Notes under the pieces: generated by a model | Told to the model about the DNA's origin: nothing | Databases searched by the model: none | Seen by the model: only the letters and a program-made list of their open reading frames with translations | Shown here: positions 10,473 to 22,434 of the stretch, in pieces | Position numbering within the stretch: the first letter of the stretch is position 1 | How the letters are laid out: each line of letters begins with the position of its first letter | Origin: Siphonodentalium dalli | Lineage: Eukaryota; Mollusca; Scaphopoda; Gadilida; Siphonodentaliidae | NCBI GenBank assembly: GCA_032622095.1 | Contig: CP136064.1 | Coordinates: 41,441,912-41,505,911, forward strand | Length of the DNA: 64,000 nt | Direction: 5' to 3' | Translations under genes and position numbers: made by a program

Positions 10473-10957
10473 GTAAACATTTTATATTTGTTACTGAACA
10501 GTTCCATTTCTCTCTTCCTTCCATGATATTTCAGAGGAACATTTTTGAATGGAAAGGCCATAATAGCTTGTGACAGCCATATTTTGCAAATTGTCCAAAT
10601 GTCAAAGAGGGTATCATCCACTGGTGGAAAAAACTTTTTTTGTTAATTTTGTTTTTATCTGGGCATATATCGAGGAGGTAGGTTAACAGATCTAAATGAA
10701 ATACAATATATTGGTTTGCCTTCATGAGTGCTTTTAAAAGAGGATCCAATTATGTTAATTGCGATTTCCATTCTAGAGTTATCTTTCTGTGTTCATCTGG
10801 AGATAAATGTTCCCACACAGATATCTCCGCCATTTATCAGATCCCAATGAAATTTGTTAGGAGGTTTGCCATCGGGATTTCTTTCAAAAGAGTGCCAAAT
10901 GACATTTGCATTTTAAGGCTACCGGTATACTTCTTTACTTATGTGGATTATGGGGTC

Positions 10958-11363
10958 TTAACCCTTTACCCAACAAAACGGCCAAAAACGCCCAAATAAA
11001 GCTTCAACAGCCTAATATATCTTCGGTCTGTCTCAATAACACCATACAAATATGGATATCATTGGAACCGGTTCATTGACCACATTGTGATGGTTACAGT
11101 TATGCCCTGTGCCAATGCATTCTCTTATATATGCGAGTCGACCATAGGTCACCTCGCATATATAAGAGAATGCATTGGCCTAAAAAAATTCTTACATTTT
11201 TTAACAATTTTTATAATATTTTTCTACATTCTTTGACAATTTTATCATTTTTAATATGTGTTAAGCCAATGCATTCTCTTATATATGCGAGGCGACCTAT
11301 GGTCGACTCGCATATATAAGAGAATGCATTGGCACAGGGCCGTTCTGTTGGGTAAAGGGTTAA
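10958..11363. mobile_element. TTAA MITE, ACCCAACA family
   Basis: TTAA at 10958-10961 and 11360-11363, same orientation as the copy at 8440. Two hairpins (about 11109-11180 and 11265-11333). Confidence 0.9.
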
Positions 11364-11428
11364 TGAAATTTGGAATTCAGTTATCTTCTATTTCCTCACA
11401 ATTCCATGGAGCACTTCACATCGGGTTC

Positions 11429-11699
11429 TTAACCCTTTCATCATGGAAGCTGTGCTGGTGCAGCATTTTGAAGATCCTGTGCCAGTTCATTCTCTTATAT
11501 ATGCGAGTCTCCCATAGGGAGCCAAGCATATATAAGAGAACGCATTGGCTTACAAGGTCAAGGTAAATATTGTTAGGCCAATGTATTCTCTTATATATGC
11601 ATGGCTCCCTGTGGGAGACTCGCATATATATGAGAATGCATTGGCACAAGGTTTTCATAAAATTTCAGCTCAAGTAATGGAAGGGTTAACCCTTTCAGT
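11429..11699. mobile_element. TTAA MITE, CATGATGGGAGCTG family, abutting the next MITE
   Basis: TTAA at 11429-11432 and 11696-11699, two hairpins inside. Its right TTAA is also the left TTAA of the CAGTGCCAGG-family fragment that follows. Confidence 0.85.
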
Positions 11700-11770
11700 G
11701 CCAGGTCCGATTTTTGTATCAACCCATATACCCTGTGCCAATGCACTCTCTTATATATGCGAGTCGACAG
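11696..11770. mobile_element. Truncated CAGTGCCAGG-family MITE
   Basis: TTAACCCTTTCAGTGCCAGG through GCATTCTCTTATATATGCGAG, broken off near 11770 before the hairpin returns. Confidence 0.8.
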
Positions 11771-12227
11771 ACAATTCGCGATTGTTACGAAACATTTATT
11801 TTAGAGAGTGGTGACGGAATCTCTGCTCATTGCGTACTTCGTAGTTCCCTATTTACATGTTTGCTGCACATGGCTTCCAGGACAACAGAGTAATTAAACA
11901 AAGTTTGTGTGAATCTCTTTGGGATTCACATGCTTTGTTTAATTTACTCTGCCAGTCAAAATCCAATGACTCCTGACTCCTATCGATCTGCAAGTCATTT
12001 CTTAAATGAACAGCATGATAAATCAGCAAATTGCATGAACCCAGAAGGAGTTCACATTTTTTCTGGTTGAATGCAGAGTTTGCTGAATTTATACTGCGGT
12101 GAAAACCCATGACTGCATTGAATCCACCGTTTATTACTTATATCTGCATATTTGAAAAAACTATGAATTAGGATATTTACATCATTCCTATTATCCATTT
12201 AAAGAAATATGTGGAGGGACTAGTAAT

Positions 12228-12548
12228 GCTGAAGGGGTCACTCTCACCAAAAAAAGTGCTGAAGGGTACACAGGATTTTCAAAATGTGCTGAAGGGCACA
12301 CAGGGTTTGAAATGTTCTAAAGGCATTCAGTTTTCGTATCTGCCATGATTTCTGTTAGAGAATAATTGTTTACGTTCCAATGAATATTAAAATGTACTGA
12401 AAACAAACTGCTAATGGGCGCCAGACTTTCATAAACACAATTTAAGTAATGGTGTTCGTGCCGATCACAAATCCTGTGTACCCTTCAGCACATTTTCAAA
12501 CCCTGTGTACCCTTCAGCACTTTTTCTGGTGAGAGTGACCTCTTCAGC
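12228..12548. mobile_element. 321-bp MITE with 9-bp target duplication
   Basis: Inverted ends of about 80 bp (GCTGAAGGGGTCACTCTCAC ... GTGAGAGTGACCTCTTCAGC) contain repeated GTGCTGAAGGG words. Exact direct repeat ACTAGTAAT at 12219-12227 and 12549-12557. Nine bases suggests a Mutator-like transposase. Confidence 0.85.
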
Positions 12549-12633
12549 ACTAGTAATCTCTGAATTCATCCACTCATCCCACCAATTAGGCCTACACAGA
12601 CTCCTGACACACTGCCAAATCCAACCATGATGA

Positions 12634-12893
12634 ATAATCCTTTCTTGATGGGAGCTGTACTGGTATAGCATTAAAGATCATGTGCCAGTGCATTCTCTTA
12701 TATATTTGAGTCTAACATAGGGAGCCTTGCATACATAAGAGAATACACTTGCTTACAAGGTCAAGATAAATATTGTTAGGCTAATGTATTCTATTCTATA
12801 TGCGAGGCTCCCTATGGGAGACTCTCATATAGAAGAGAAAGCATTGGCACAGGATTTTCACAAAATTTCAGGAAGTTCCAGTCATGAAAGGGA
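12634..12893. mobile_element. Worn CATGATGGGAGCTG-family MITE
   Basis: Ends AATCCTTTCTTGATGGGAGC and TTCCAGTCATGAAAGGG; TTAA lost at both ends. Two mutated hairpins remain. Confidence 0.75.
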
Positions 12894-13096
12894 GCATACA
12901 ATGTAATCCATGGATCATTCATGTCCGACCATTGCCGGAAACGATTATTGGATCATGCAGAATAAAAAATGGCATTCATTGCTGTTCATTGGATTATGAT
13001 GGATAAAAAATGGCAGTCCATGTGGTTTGTAGTTTTTGAACACATTTGCTCAGGGGGCGTATGTATGATATCACTATGGGAAAAGTGGATGCAATA

Positions 13097-13723
13097 TTAA
13101 AGATACCCTGTTCGGTTTAACACCCATAATTTACTTTTTCTTCAGCTTCTGGGGTAAAAACATATTTGCTTTGAGTCAAGGAACCCACCCTTCAAATCTC
13201 AAGAGAAATTATATTTTTGAAATCTATTTATTTTATCCAACTCAAATATTTGTCAGCCCAGCAATATTTCTGCCCAAAAATATATTCAGTCACATGCACG
13301 GGATGCCATAACGAGAGTTTGGGAGGTCACAGTTTACGATTTTCGGTATAAAATATGACGAGAATTATCTCGAGAAACAAAATTGACAGTATCTTGACAG
13401 GTACTTAGGTATACTTAATTCCCCATTCAGTAATCATGTTTTATCCATGAAAATGGATAGATATAATACCATATCAATCGCGCATGAGAGAACATGTTTA
13501 CTTTTTGTGATGACACAATGTCATGCAGAGGAATTCCAGGGCGAAACAAGCATTACCATATATGGGATTTGAAGTATAAAAAATAAATAGATTTCTAAAA
13601 TAAAATCTAATAACTCTGCATTGATATGTGGGTTCCTCGACTCAAATAAGATATTTTTCACCCCCGAAGCTAAAGAAATATTAAATTAGGGATGTTAAAT
13701 CAGACAGAGCCTCATTATATTAA
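13097..13723. mobile_element. ~620-bp inverted-repeat element
   Basis: Left arm (about 13105-13240, including GAGTCAAGGAACCCAC) and right arm (about 13580-13712, including GTGGGTTCCTCGACTC) are inverted copies, roughly 80% similar by eye. TTAA stands at 13097-13100 and 13720-13723, so a TTAA duplication is possible; the exact termini are unclear. The centre is unique, with no coding potential. Confidence 0.65.
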
Positions 13724-14546
13724 GTGTATTTAAATATTCTGATCTTACAGCATGTTTTATGGTTTATGCCATAATGGCAAAGGGGATGTCAAATCTGGTA
13801 ACCTCAAACTGGGTGGATAGCACCACACCGACCCACCGGACTAGCAGGAAAATACTAGTATGAAGGATCGACTGGTAACCGAGAGTGACCCCTCGGTTAT
13901 CTATAAGTCAACAAAGGATATAGGATAGTAAAATGGCCAATCATTCTGCCATCATATATGTAAATTTTTCACGTGATATGTGTATAAAATAGGTGTATTC
14001 TGATCTTACAGCATGAATCAAAAACATGGAAAGATCTATTGATGATTATTACCTAATAATTAGGTGAACAATAATTTGTTGTTATTTAAGAAACAACTCT
14101 TTGTTTTTATTTTAGGTAATGCAGTTACAACGGAACAGTGAAGACAAAATTCTATAACGCTCATGTCATAGTAAATTTGACTTCAAACTTTTCGGTTATA
14201 ACTCATAATCTTAATCGAAACAAGAGCTATTTCTTATAATTTAATCTGTCATTTTGCAGGAGAACCACCACAAGCAGAAAGTAGAAGTAAATCGAGCGAA
14301 AAACTCAGATTATTTCCGAAGAAAAAGACACATAAAGTGGAAACAGACACGCTGTCACTCATATCTCCATTTATTGATTGTTCAATTGGTGTCATCAATT
14401 CCAATGTTTTTGATTGGATAGTGGCCAGTGTCCATGCATAAGCACGCTATACTCACATGTTGCTGGTATATGGTTATTAGCAGGGCAGTCCTATTCGAAG
14501 GAATCCTGATGCAACATTGAATTTCCCTTTAAATCATAGGAAGTTT

Positions 14547-14945
14547 TAACCCTTTACCCAACAGAACGGCCCTGTGCCAATGCATTCTCTTATATATGCG
14601 AGTCGACCATAGGTCGCCTCGCATATATAAGAGAATGCATTGGCTTAACACATTAAAAATTATAAAATTGTTAAAGAATGTAAGAAAAAATGGTAAAAAG
14701 TGTTAAAAAAAGATTTTTTTTAGGCCAATGCATTCTCTTATATATGCGAGGCGACCTATGGTCGACTCGCATATATAAGAGAATGCATTGGCACAGGGCA
14801 TAACTGTAACCATCACAATGTGGTCAATGAGCCGGTTCCAATGATATCCATATTTGTATGGTTTTATTGAGACAGACCCAAGATAATTTAGGCTGTTGCA
14901 GCTTTATTTGGCCGTTTTTGGCCGGTTTGTTGGGTAAAGGGTTAA
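14547..14945. mobile_element. TTAA MITE, ACCCAACA family, reverse orientation
   Basis: TTAA at both ends (14547-14550, 14942-14945). Interior order is inverted relative to 8440-8840. Two hairpins. Confidence 0.9.
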
Positions 14946-15649
14946 TGTACATTTTAGGCATGCAGTATATAAGCATGGTTAGATCACTTGATGTTGCTGT
15001 CATTTCTGTAGCGAAATGTAATCAAGATATTTAGGTTATCGAAAATAACCTTAATGGCTAAATGTGAGGCAGCTTATGATTAAATTATTATCTGCAAATT
15101 TCAATTGTTACGTATTTAATGATAAATATTTGAAATATATAACCTGTGTTATTTTGTGTACCCAAACATTTCCAAATTTAATTTAGTATAATATCTTTGG
15201 GGTTTTCAGCAATGATAGATAAACACAAGTTGGGGGGGGGGGGCTGGCCATATATTTGTTTGTGTTGGTGGGGGTTCTGGTCCAATATGCCAGAGGCATA
15301 CCCTGAGGGGCGAAGCGAGTTGGGAGTGGGTATTGGGAGAGTGTGTCGCCATCCCTATAGTGGGAACATTTCTGAATTTCAATTTAACATGACTTTTAAA
15401 ACAAGTTTCAACAAGTCTTCAAGTTCAACAAACCACCCCATCTTCTTCACACCTGCAATTGGTACCAATTTACGACATCTGCTGGATATGTTCTATACCT
15501 CAGTGGATATAAGTGGCCAAAAAAAAACATGTCTATTTCTAGTCTAAATCCACATACATGCAATGCAATGCAAAAAAATCTTACTTTGTCTCATAATTTC
15601 AGTAGCTGATCCAAATTCATCCAATCTAATGAGTTATTTAATAATAGGC

Positions 15650-16012
15650 TTAATTTTTCCATGACTGGAGCTTTCTGAAATTTTGCGAAAACCCTGTGCC
15701 AAAGCATTCTTTTATATATATGCGATTCTCCCATAGGAAGCCTCGCATATATAAGAGATTGCATTGGCCTAATAATATTTACCTTGACCTTGTAAGCCAG
15801 TTCATTCTCTTATATAAGCAAGGCTCCCATAGAGAACCTCGCATATATAAGAGAATGCACTGGCTTACCAGGTCAAGGTAAACATTGTTAGCCCAATTTA
15901 TTCTCTTATATATTCGAGGCTCCCTATATGGGAGACTCACATATTTAGGAGAATGCATTGACACTTGGTTTTCGCAAAATTTCAGCACGCTTCAGTCTTG
16001 GAAAGGTTATTA
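15650..16012. mobile_element. CATGATGGGAGCTG-family MITE with three hairpins
   Basis: Starts with TTAA at 15650 and CATGACTGGAGCTTTCTGAA, ends CAGTCTTGGAAAGGTTA. Both outer ends are of the right-end type and three hairpins lie between, so it is probably a fusion of two copies through the shared AAGGTCAAGGTAAA joint. Confidence 0.75.
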
Positions 16013-16029
16013 GCTCAACTTACTTTGTA

Positions 16030-17880
16030 AGTTTGAGCTATTGCCATGGGTTGGCGTCCGTCGTCCATGTGTCCGTCAACAATTTCCTTTGACGCGGGCT
16101 ACAGGTGATACCTTTGGTCTGATCTTTATGATATTGTCATGAATGTTGACATTGACATGTAGATGGGAACGAGTCATTTTGGGGTCATTCGGCAAAAAAA
16201 CATGGCCACCAGCGGCCATCTTGGATTTCAAAATTCAATCCATTGGCGCGGGCTACAGGTCATATTGCTTGTCTGATCATTATGAAATTTGTCATGGATG
16301 TTAATATTGACATGTAGATGGGAACGAGTCATTTTTGGGTCGTTCGGCCATAAAACATGGCCGCCAGCAGCCATCTTGGATTTTACTCTTTGCATGACTA
16401 AATCCTTTGGCACGGGCTACAGGTCGTAGCTTTGGTCAGATCTTCATGAAATTTGTCATGGATGTTAACAATAACATGTAGATGGGAACGAGTCGTTTTG
16501 GGGTCATTCGGCCAAAAAACATGGCCGCCAGCAGCCATTTTGGATTTCAAAATTCAAGCCATTGGCGCGTGCTACAGGTCATACTGCTTGTCTGATCATC
16601 ATGAAATTTGTCATGGATGTTAATATTGACATGTAGATGGGAACAAGTCATTTTGGGGTCGTTCGGCCAAAAAATATGGCCGCCAGCAGCCATCTTGGAT
16701 TTTACTCTTTGGATGACTAAATCTATGGCACGGGCTACAGGTCGTAGCTTTGGTCAGATCTTCATGAAATTTGTCATGGATGTTAACAATGACATGTAGA
16801 TGAGAACGAGTCATTTTGGGGTCATTCGGCTAAAAAACATGGCCGCAAGAAGCCATCTTGGATTTTACTCTATGCATGACTAAATCCTTTGTGTCCGTGT
16901 GTGTGTGTGTCCGTCAACAATTTCCTTCCCCGCGGGCTACAGGTAATACCTTTGGTCTGATCTTTATGAAATTTGTCATGAATGTTGACATTGACATGTA
17001 GATGGGAACAAGTCATTTTGGGGTCGTTCGGCCAAAAAATATGGCCGCCAGCAGCCATCTTGGATTTTACTCTTTGGATGACTAAATCCTTTGGCACGGG
17101 CTACAGGTCGTAGCTTTGGTCAGATCTTCATGAAATTTGTCATGGATGTTAACAATGACATGTAGATGAGAACGAGTCATTTTGGGGTCATTCGGCTAAA
17201 AAACATGGCCGCAAGAAGCCATCTTGGATTTTACTCTATGCATGACTAAATCCTTTGTGTCCGTGTGTGTGTGTGTCCGTCAACAATTTCCTTCCCCGCG
17301 GGCTACAGGTAATACCTTTGGTCTGATCTTTATGAAATTTGTCATGAATGTTGACATTGACATGTAGATGGGAACGAGTCATTTTGGGGTCATTCGGCAA
17401 AAAAACATGGCCACCAGCAGCCATTTTGGATTTCAAAATTCAATCCATTGGCGCGGGCTACAGGTCATATTGCTTGTCTGATCATCATGAAATTTGTCAT
17501 GGATGTTAATATTGACATGTAGATGGGAACGAGTCATTTTTGGGTTGTTCGGCCATAAAACATGGCCGCCAGCAGCCATCTTGGATTTTACTCTTTGCAG
17601 GTCGTAGCTTTGGTCAGATCTTCATGAAATTTGTCATGGATGTTAACAATGACATGTAGATGGGAATTAGTCATTTTGGGGTCATTTGGCCAAAAAACAT
17701 GGCTGCCAGAAGCCATCTTGGATTTTACTCTTTGCATGACTAAATCCTTTGACACAGGCTACAGGTCGTATCTTTTGTCAGATCATCATGAAATTTGTAC
17801 TGGATGTTAATAATGACATGTAAATAGGAATGAGTCTTTTTGGGGTTATTCGGCAAAAAAACATGGCTGAAAAAATGATG
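16030..17880. repeat. Tandem array, ~175-bp units (CATGGCCGCCAGCAGCCATC)
   Basis: About ten diverged units carry GGGCTACAGGTC, ATGAAATTTGTCATGGATGT, GACATGTAGATGGGAACGAG and CATGGCCGCCAGCAGCCATC. A higher-order block with (GT)n TCCGTCAACAATTTCCTT recurs at about 16895 and 17260. Related single units occur at 52840-52950 and 54730-55060. The ORFs seen in it are repeat translations. Confidence 0.85.
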
Positions 17881-18599
17881 GAAACCTGTTTTCCGAAAAC
17901 CATTCTACTCAGTTTCAATGTAGGAAATTCACTCTCATTGGATAATATAGCACTACAACAACAAAACATGCATGCATCTTAACTTCCATATGATATATGA
18001 AACACGTTATTTCGGTGTATCTATACTGACAAAAAAACTAAAATTTTGATTACCCATGCATTTGTCTTGTACATTAAATATATATGCATATTGAAAAATT
18101 TTGTAAGTTTACCCGACGAAAGAATAGGCTAGAGTGACTTGACACTCCTCGTTAATTAATCTCCTACCGCAGACTCACTGCTCTCATTGGCTACTGCCTT
18201 AATTAACTACTCTCATACTCATTATGTCACAGACTGTGAATACAATTTTTTCGTGCTAATACTAGAAAACGCGCGAAAAATATCATTTAAAATGGTATCA
18301 TTGTGGCCGGTGCTAGGCTTATATATGCCCTTGAAGAATTATTTTGACTCAATGACTGAGATATGTAAGAGGTTTCACCCATTTCATTGAGGGACATTTT
18401 TGGGAGAGGGTATCTGAGTAGGCTAACTGTAATTCCGGGTCCTACTAAACAATGAACACAAATGAACATAAACGAACAGAGGTCCAAAAAGTGGAATAGT
18501 ATAGAAGGGTGAAATTGGGTTTTTGTGTGCGTGGGGGTCCTTTCTATGTGAATATGGTGTCTTTTCCAGCAATGTGAATTCCGTTACTTATTCCTTATT

Positions 18600-19640
18600 A
18601 CTTATTTCTGATTCGCAAAATATTGAAAATTGTGGCAAATGTCCCCAATTCGTAACTGGCCAGCTGGGAGGAACATTTTGGGCCAAAAAAAATTTGGGTC
18701 GAGTTTGAAAGATGTGGCAAATGACCCCAAATTCATAAGTGGCCAGCTGGGCGAGATATCTTGGAATGAAAAAATTTTGGGTTGGGTTTGAAAAAGAGGT
18801 CCGAATATGACTCGACCCTGTGCTCAGTGCGAAATTTTTTAGAAAATGTGGCAAATGACCACGGGAATGTACTTGGTAAAAAAAAAATTAAAAATTGCTC
18901 GAAATTTTTTAGGTCAAATAGTCCGAAATGCCTCGAAATTTGGCAAAGTCTACAAATGAAGGGAAATTGGCCCTAATGAGTCCAGAATCGTAAGTGGCCA
19001 TTTTGGGCTGAAAATCTTTTGGGTCACGTTTGAAAAAGTGGTCCAATAAAGACTTGATCCGGTTCTCGGTCCGATTTTTTGGGGAAAATGTGGCAAATGA
19101 CCCCAAATTCATAAGTGGCCAGCTGGGTGAGACATTTTTGGGTTGAGTTTAAAAAAGAATGACCACAGGACCACAGTAAAAAAAAAAAAAAAAAATTGGG
19201 CCGAAAAATATTTGGGTCAAATTGTCCGAAATGCCTCGAAATTGGCAAAGTCTAAAAATGAAGGGAAATTGGCCCTAATGAGTCCGGAATCGTAAGTGGC
19301 CAGCTGGCGGAACATTTTGGGCCAAAAATCTTTGGGTCGCGTTTGAAAAAGTGGTCCGAAAAAGACTTAATCGGTTGCTCGGTCCGATTTTTGTTTGTTG
19401 AAAATGTGCCAAATGACTCAAAATTTGTAAGTGGCCAGCTGGGCGAGACATTTTGGGCTGAAAATGTTTTGGTTCGAGTCTGAAAAAGTGGTACGAATAT
19501 GACTCGACCGTGTGCTCGGTCCGAAATTTTTTAGAAAATGTGGCAAATGACCATGGGAATGTACTTAGTGAAAAATTAAAAAAAAATTCAACCGAAAAAC
19601 ATTTGGGTCTAAAAGTCTGAAATGCCTCAAAATTAGGCAA
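18600..19640. repeat. Diverged tandem array (GTAAGTGGCCAGCTGGG)
   Basis: Units of roughly 100-120 bp, grouped in higher-order blocks of about 330 bp, share AATGTGGCAAATGACC, GTAAGTGGCCAGCTGGG, TTTGGGTCG and GAAATGCCTCGAAATT. No coding content. Confidence 0.75.
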
Positions 19641-19795
19641 ATTGCATTAATTAAATGACATATTGAAACAAAATTTGGACCGATAAACATGCATGTTCAA
19701 TTATGTGGTCTAAAATGAGACAAAAAATAAAACTCAAACTTTTGGATTTTTCACATTGGAAACACCCTTTTGTTGGCCCTTAAAATTCCTTTGGG

Positions 19796-19998
19796 GTGAT
19801 TTCGGACACTAGCCCAGGGTAAGCATCTTCTGCCACGGCTGCTAATATAGCCTATATATTCTATTTCACTATAAATGAAATGTGTCCAGACCAGTAATTA
19901 TGTCTAAAGAAGGTATATTTTTTATTATTATTAAAACTAACATAGCGATGTTGTGATATTTTATTTTATTACCCCTTGGTGGTGTCCGAAATAACCCC
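19796..19998. mobile_element. Possible ~200-bp MITE
   Basis: GGGGTGATTTCGGACAC at 19796 is roughly inverse to GTGTCCGAAATAACCCC ending near 19998. No clear target duplication. Confidence 0.4.
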
Positions 19999-20259
19999 GA
20001 CAACTCAACACTGTGAAGATATGTCTTCGTTGGAATGTAGACTAAAGGTTTTATTGCAAAGTATCTGGAGTGTATTTGATCCGATTAGTAGATTTTTGGT
20101 CAGCAGTTATATGTTTTCTGGTGTGATGAATGAGAAACTTTCAGTGATTAGCCACAGTTGTTGTAATGATTTGAAGGATCATCATAGCATGAAAATGAAT
20201 TATGATTACACTACAGCATACCGGTAATCCAAAATCTTAACAAATCTCAAGTGTAATAG

Positions 20260-21313
20260 TATGGGAGGCCAAATTAACTTTTAATAATTATTTGTGCTTA
20301 AGCACTATTATTTGCGCTCAAGCACAATAATTTACGCTTAAGCGTTAATATTTGAGCTTAAGCACAATTATTTGCGCTTAAGCGTTAATATTTGAGATTA
20401 AGCACAATTATTTGAGTTAAGCGCAAATAATTTAGCATTATTTGTGCTGAAGCATTAATATTTGAGCTTAAGCACAATTATTTGTGCTTAAAGTGGTACT
20501 GTACACAGAGATAGACGACTTTTTTATTTACTCCCACTGAAATAACTTTCAAGTTAGATTGTGTTCGCGTTATACGAGTTTCGTATAAACCTAATTTAGC
20601 GAAGAAAATATTGATCTTGGAAACAAAAATATTACGATTTCAAACTACGCGCCATGTTTTTGACCTTCACCGGAGAAAACGCAGATCGCATGAAGAAACG
20701 GAAGTTCGTTGTTCGCAGTTTCAATCTTTTTCATCGAACAATCTCACTCCCTATAAAAATACTTGACGCTTTGAATCTTGTTTCTTTCTCGTTTTTTCCC
20801 GAATCGGTTATAGCGGGCCTTTCTTTTGCAGGTAACATGTTTTGTTTGCAACTCAATAATGTTCGCGAACGGCCGTCGATAAAAGTCACCCAACATATGA
20901 GATTTCAAGAACGGTAACTCGTAATGGCATAATTCTCCATTTTATGACTCCAGTCATAAATTGATTTATATTAAATAATTCAATTTTACTTTTATGATAG
21001 CCTGTTAACCGGAAGGTTTTCAGTAGACATCATCGACTCAAATTAGTTATTTTAAAATATAATATTGATATTTGATAGCTATTGTCACCAGGAATTTATT
21101 GATATTGGGGTACAGTACCCCTTTAAGTGCAAATAATTGTGCTGAAGCATAAATAGCTTATTTGTGCTTAAGCGTAATTATATTATTTGTGCTTTAGCAC
21201 AATTATTTGTGCTTAGGCGCAAATTAATGAGCTTAAGCGCAAAAATTGTGCTTAAGAACAAATATTTGCGCTTAAGCGCAAATAATTATTAAAAGTGAAT
21301 TTGGCCTCCCATA
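20260..21313. mobile_element. TATGG...CCATA element 1, with 6-bp target duplication and a nested insertion
   Basis: Inverted ends TATGGGAGGCCAAATT ... AATTTGGCCTCCCATA are flanked by direct repeat TAATAG (20254-20259 and 21314-21319). The body is palindromic words of the type TTTGTGCTTAAGCACAAAT. It is interrupted at one CTTAAG core by the 631-bp element at 20492-21122; without that it is about 419 bp. Confidence 0.85.
20492..21122. mobile_element. TTAA element nested in a CTTAAG repeat unit
   Basis: Ends AGTGGTACTGTAC ... GTACAGTACCCCT are flanked by TTAA at 20488-20491 and 21123-21126. Removing it with one TTAA restores a repeat word TTTGTGCTTAAGTGCAAAT. It contains an 87-codon ORF on + (20654-20917) with no recognisable domain; I do not call it a gene. 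Confidence 0.75.
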
Positions 21314-21374
21314 TAATAGAGTTTATTCATAATAAAATTCACTAATATATATGAATTTTACCTCCCATAATGTG

Positions 21375-22428
21375 TATGGCAAGCCGTTTTCACATTTTCG
21401 ATTGATTTAGACTTAAGTCCAATTATTTGGACTTAAGTCCAAATAATTGGACTTAAGTCCAAATAGCGAATTGGACTTAAGTCCAAATACCACATAATTG
21501 TGAATTCGGCGAGGAATTGGACTTAAGTCCAATTGATTTGGACAAGTCCAAATACCGATATTTTCATCTATTTGGACTTAAGTCCAATTCCTCGCCGAAT
21601 TCACAATTATGTGGTATTTGGACTTAAGTACAATTCATTTGGACTTAAGTCCAATTCATCTGTATAAGAAACACCCCCATCAGATATTAAGCAGGTCTGG
21701 TTTTGCTCATAGGGCGGAGTTGTGGGAAAATGGCCGTTTACATTTGGGTCTAATTCTTGTTGATCTTGTTAATTGTTACCTTTCTCAACATATATAATGA
21801 ATCAGCTCGATGTGGACCAGATCAAATATAAGACACTTAGTAAATGCAATAAACGAAACTGCGTGTAGCCTACACTACATGCTGTCAAATAACAATTGAA
21901 TCAAGTCGTGAATTAATTTTACTTCATTCATGCAAGCAGTTAGCATTTATTAAGATGCCAATTCGGATTCGAAACATTTTCAATCTCGGCATGCCGAAAA
22001 CAAGCCACGTGGCAAAGGGGACGTACGGAGTTAGTCTTGGAGTCAGGAATGCCCTGGTTATTACGAAGTTTGACTGTCAATCAAAACTTGCAGGAATATA
22101 CCATTACAAAGAAGGGGACTATCGTTTCAAACCAGATGAATTGGACTTAAGTCCAAATGAATTGGACTTAAGTCCAAATCAATTCACTAATTGGACTTAA
22201 GTCCAAATAATTGGACTTAAGTCCAATTATTTGACTTAAGTCCAATTGATTTGGACTTAAGTCCAAATCAATTCGCTAATTGGACTTAAGTCCAATTCAT
22301 TTGGACTTAAGTCCAATTATTTGGACTTAAGTCCAATTATTTGGACTTAAGTCCAATTATTTGGACTTAAGTCCAAATAATTGGACTTAAGTCTAAATCA
22401 ATCAAAAATGTGAAAACGGCTTGCCATA
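21375..22428. mobile_element. TATGG...CCATA element 2, with 6-bp target duplication and GGACTTAAGTCC arrays
   Basis: Ends TATGGCAAGCCGTTTTCACA ... TGTGAAAACGGCTTGCCATA are flanked by AATGTG (21369-21374 and 22429-22434). Both arms consist of TTGGACTTAAGTCCAA palindromes. An inner inverted pair (ACCACATAATTGTGAATTCG near 21488 and its complement near 21593) sits in the left arm. The centre, 21665-22130, is unique. Confidence 0.85.
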
Positions 22429-22434
22429 AATGTG

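Noticed and set aside
11131-11814. Overlapping ORFs such as LSQCILLYMRGDLWSTRIYK and SVPGPIFVSTHIPCANAF, recurring at many places
   Set aside because: They are translations of the MITE hairpin arms and ends in various frames; the same peptides recur wherever the repeat occurs and have no gene structure.
16228-17436. ORFs of 60-75 codons such as KSKMAAGGHVFWPNDPKMTRS
   Set aside because: Identical frames repeat with the 175-bp satellite unit; they are repeat translations.
18523-19640. ORFs on both strands, up to 121 codons, in the GTGGCCAGCTGGG array
   Set aside because: Open frames arise from the repeat composition and differ between units; no domain.
20654-20917. 87-codon ORF MFLTFTGENADRMKKRKF as a gene
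   Set aside because: It lies inside a small TTAA element, has no recognisable motif, and a simple chance ORF explains it.
21410-22400. CRISPR-like regularly repeated palindromes (TTGGACTTAAGTCCAA)
   Set aside because: Repeats are often adjacent or variably spaced without unique spacers of constant length, lie in a eukaryotic transposon bounded by inverted ends and a target duplication, and have no cas genes.
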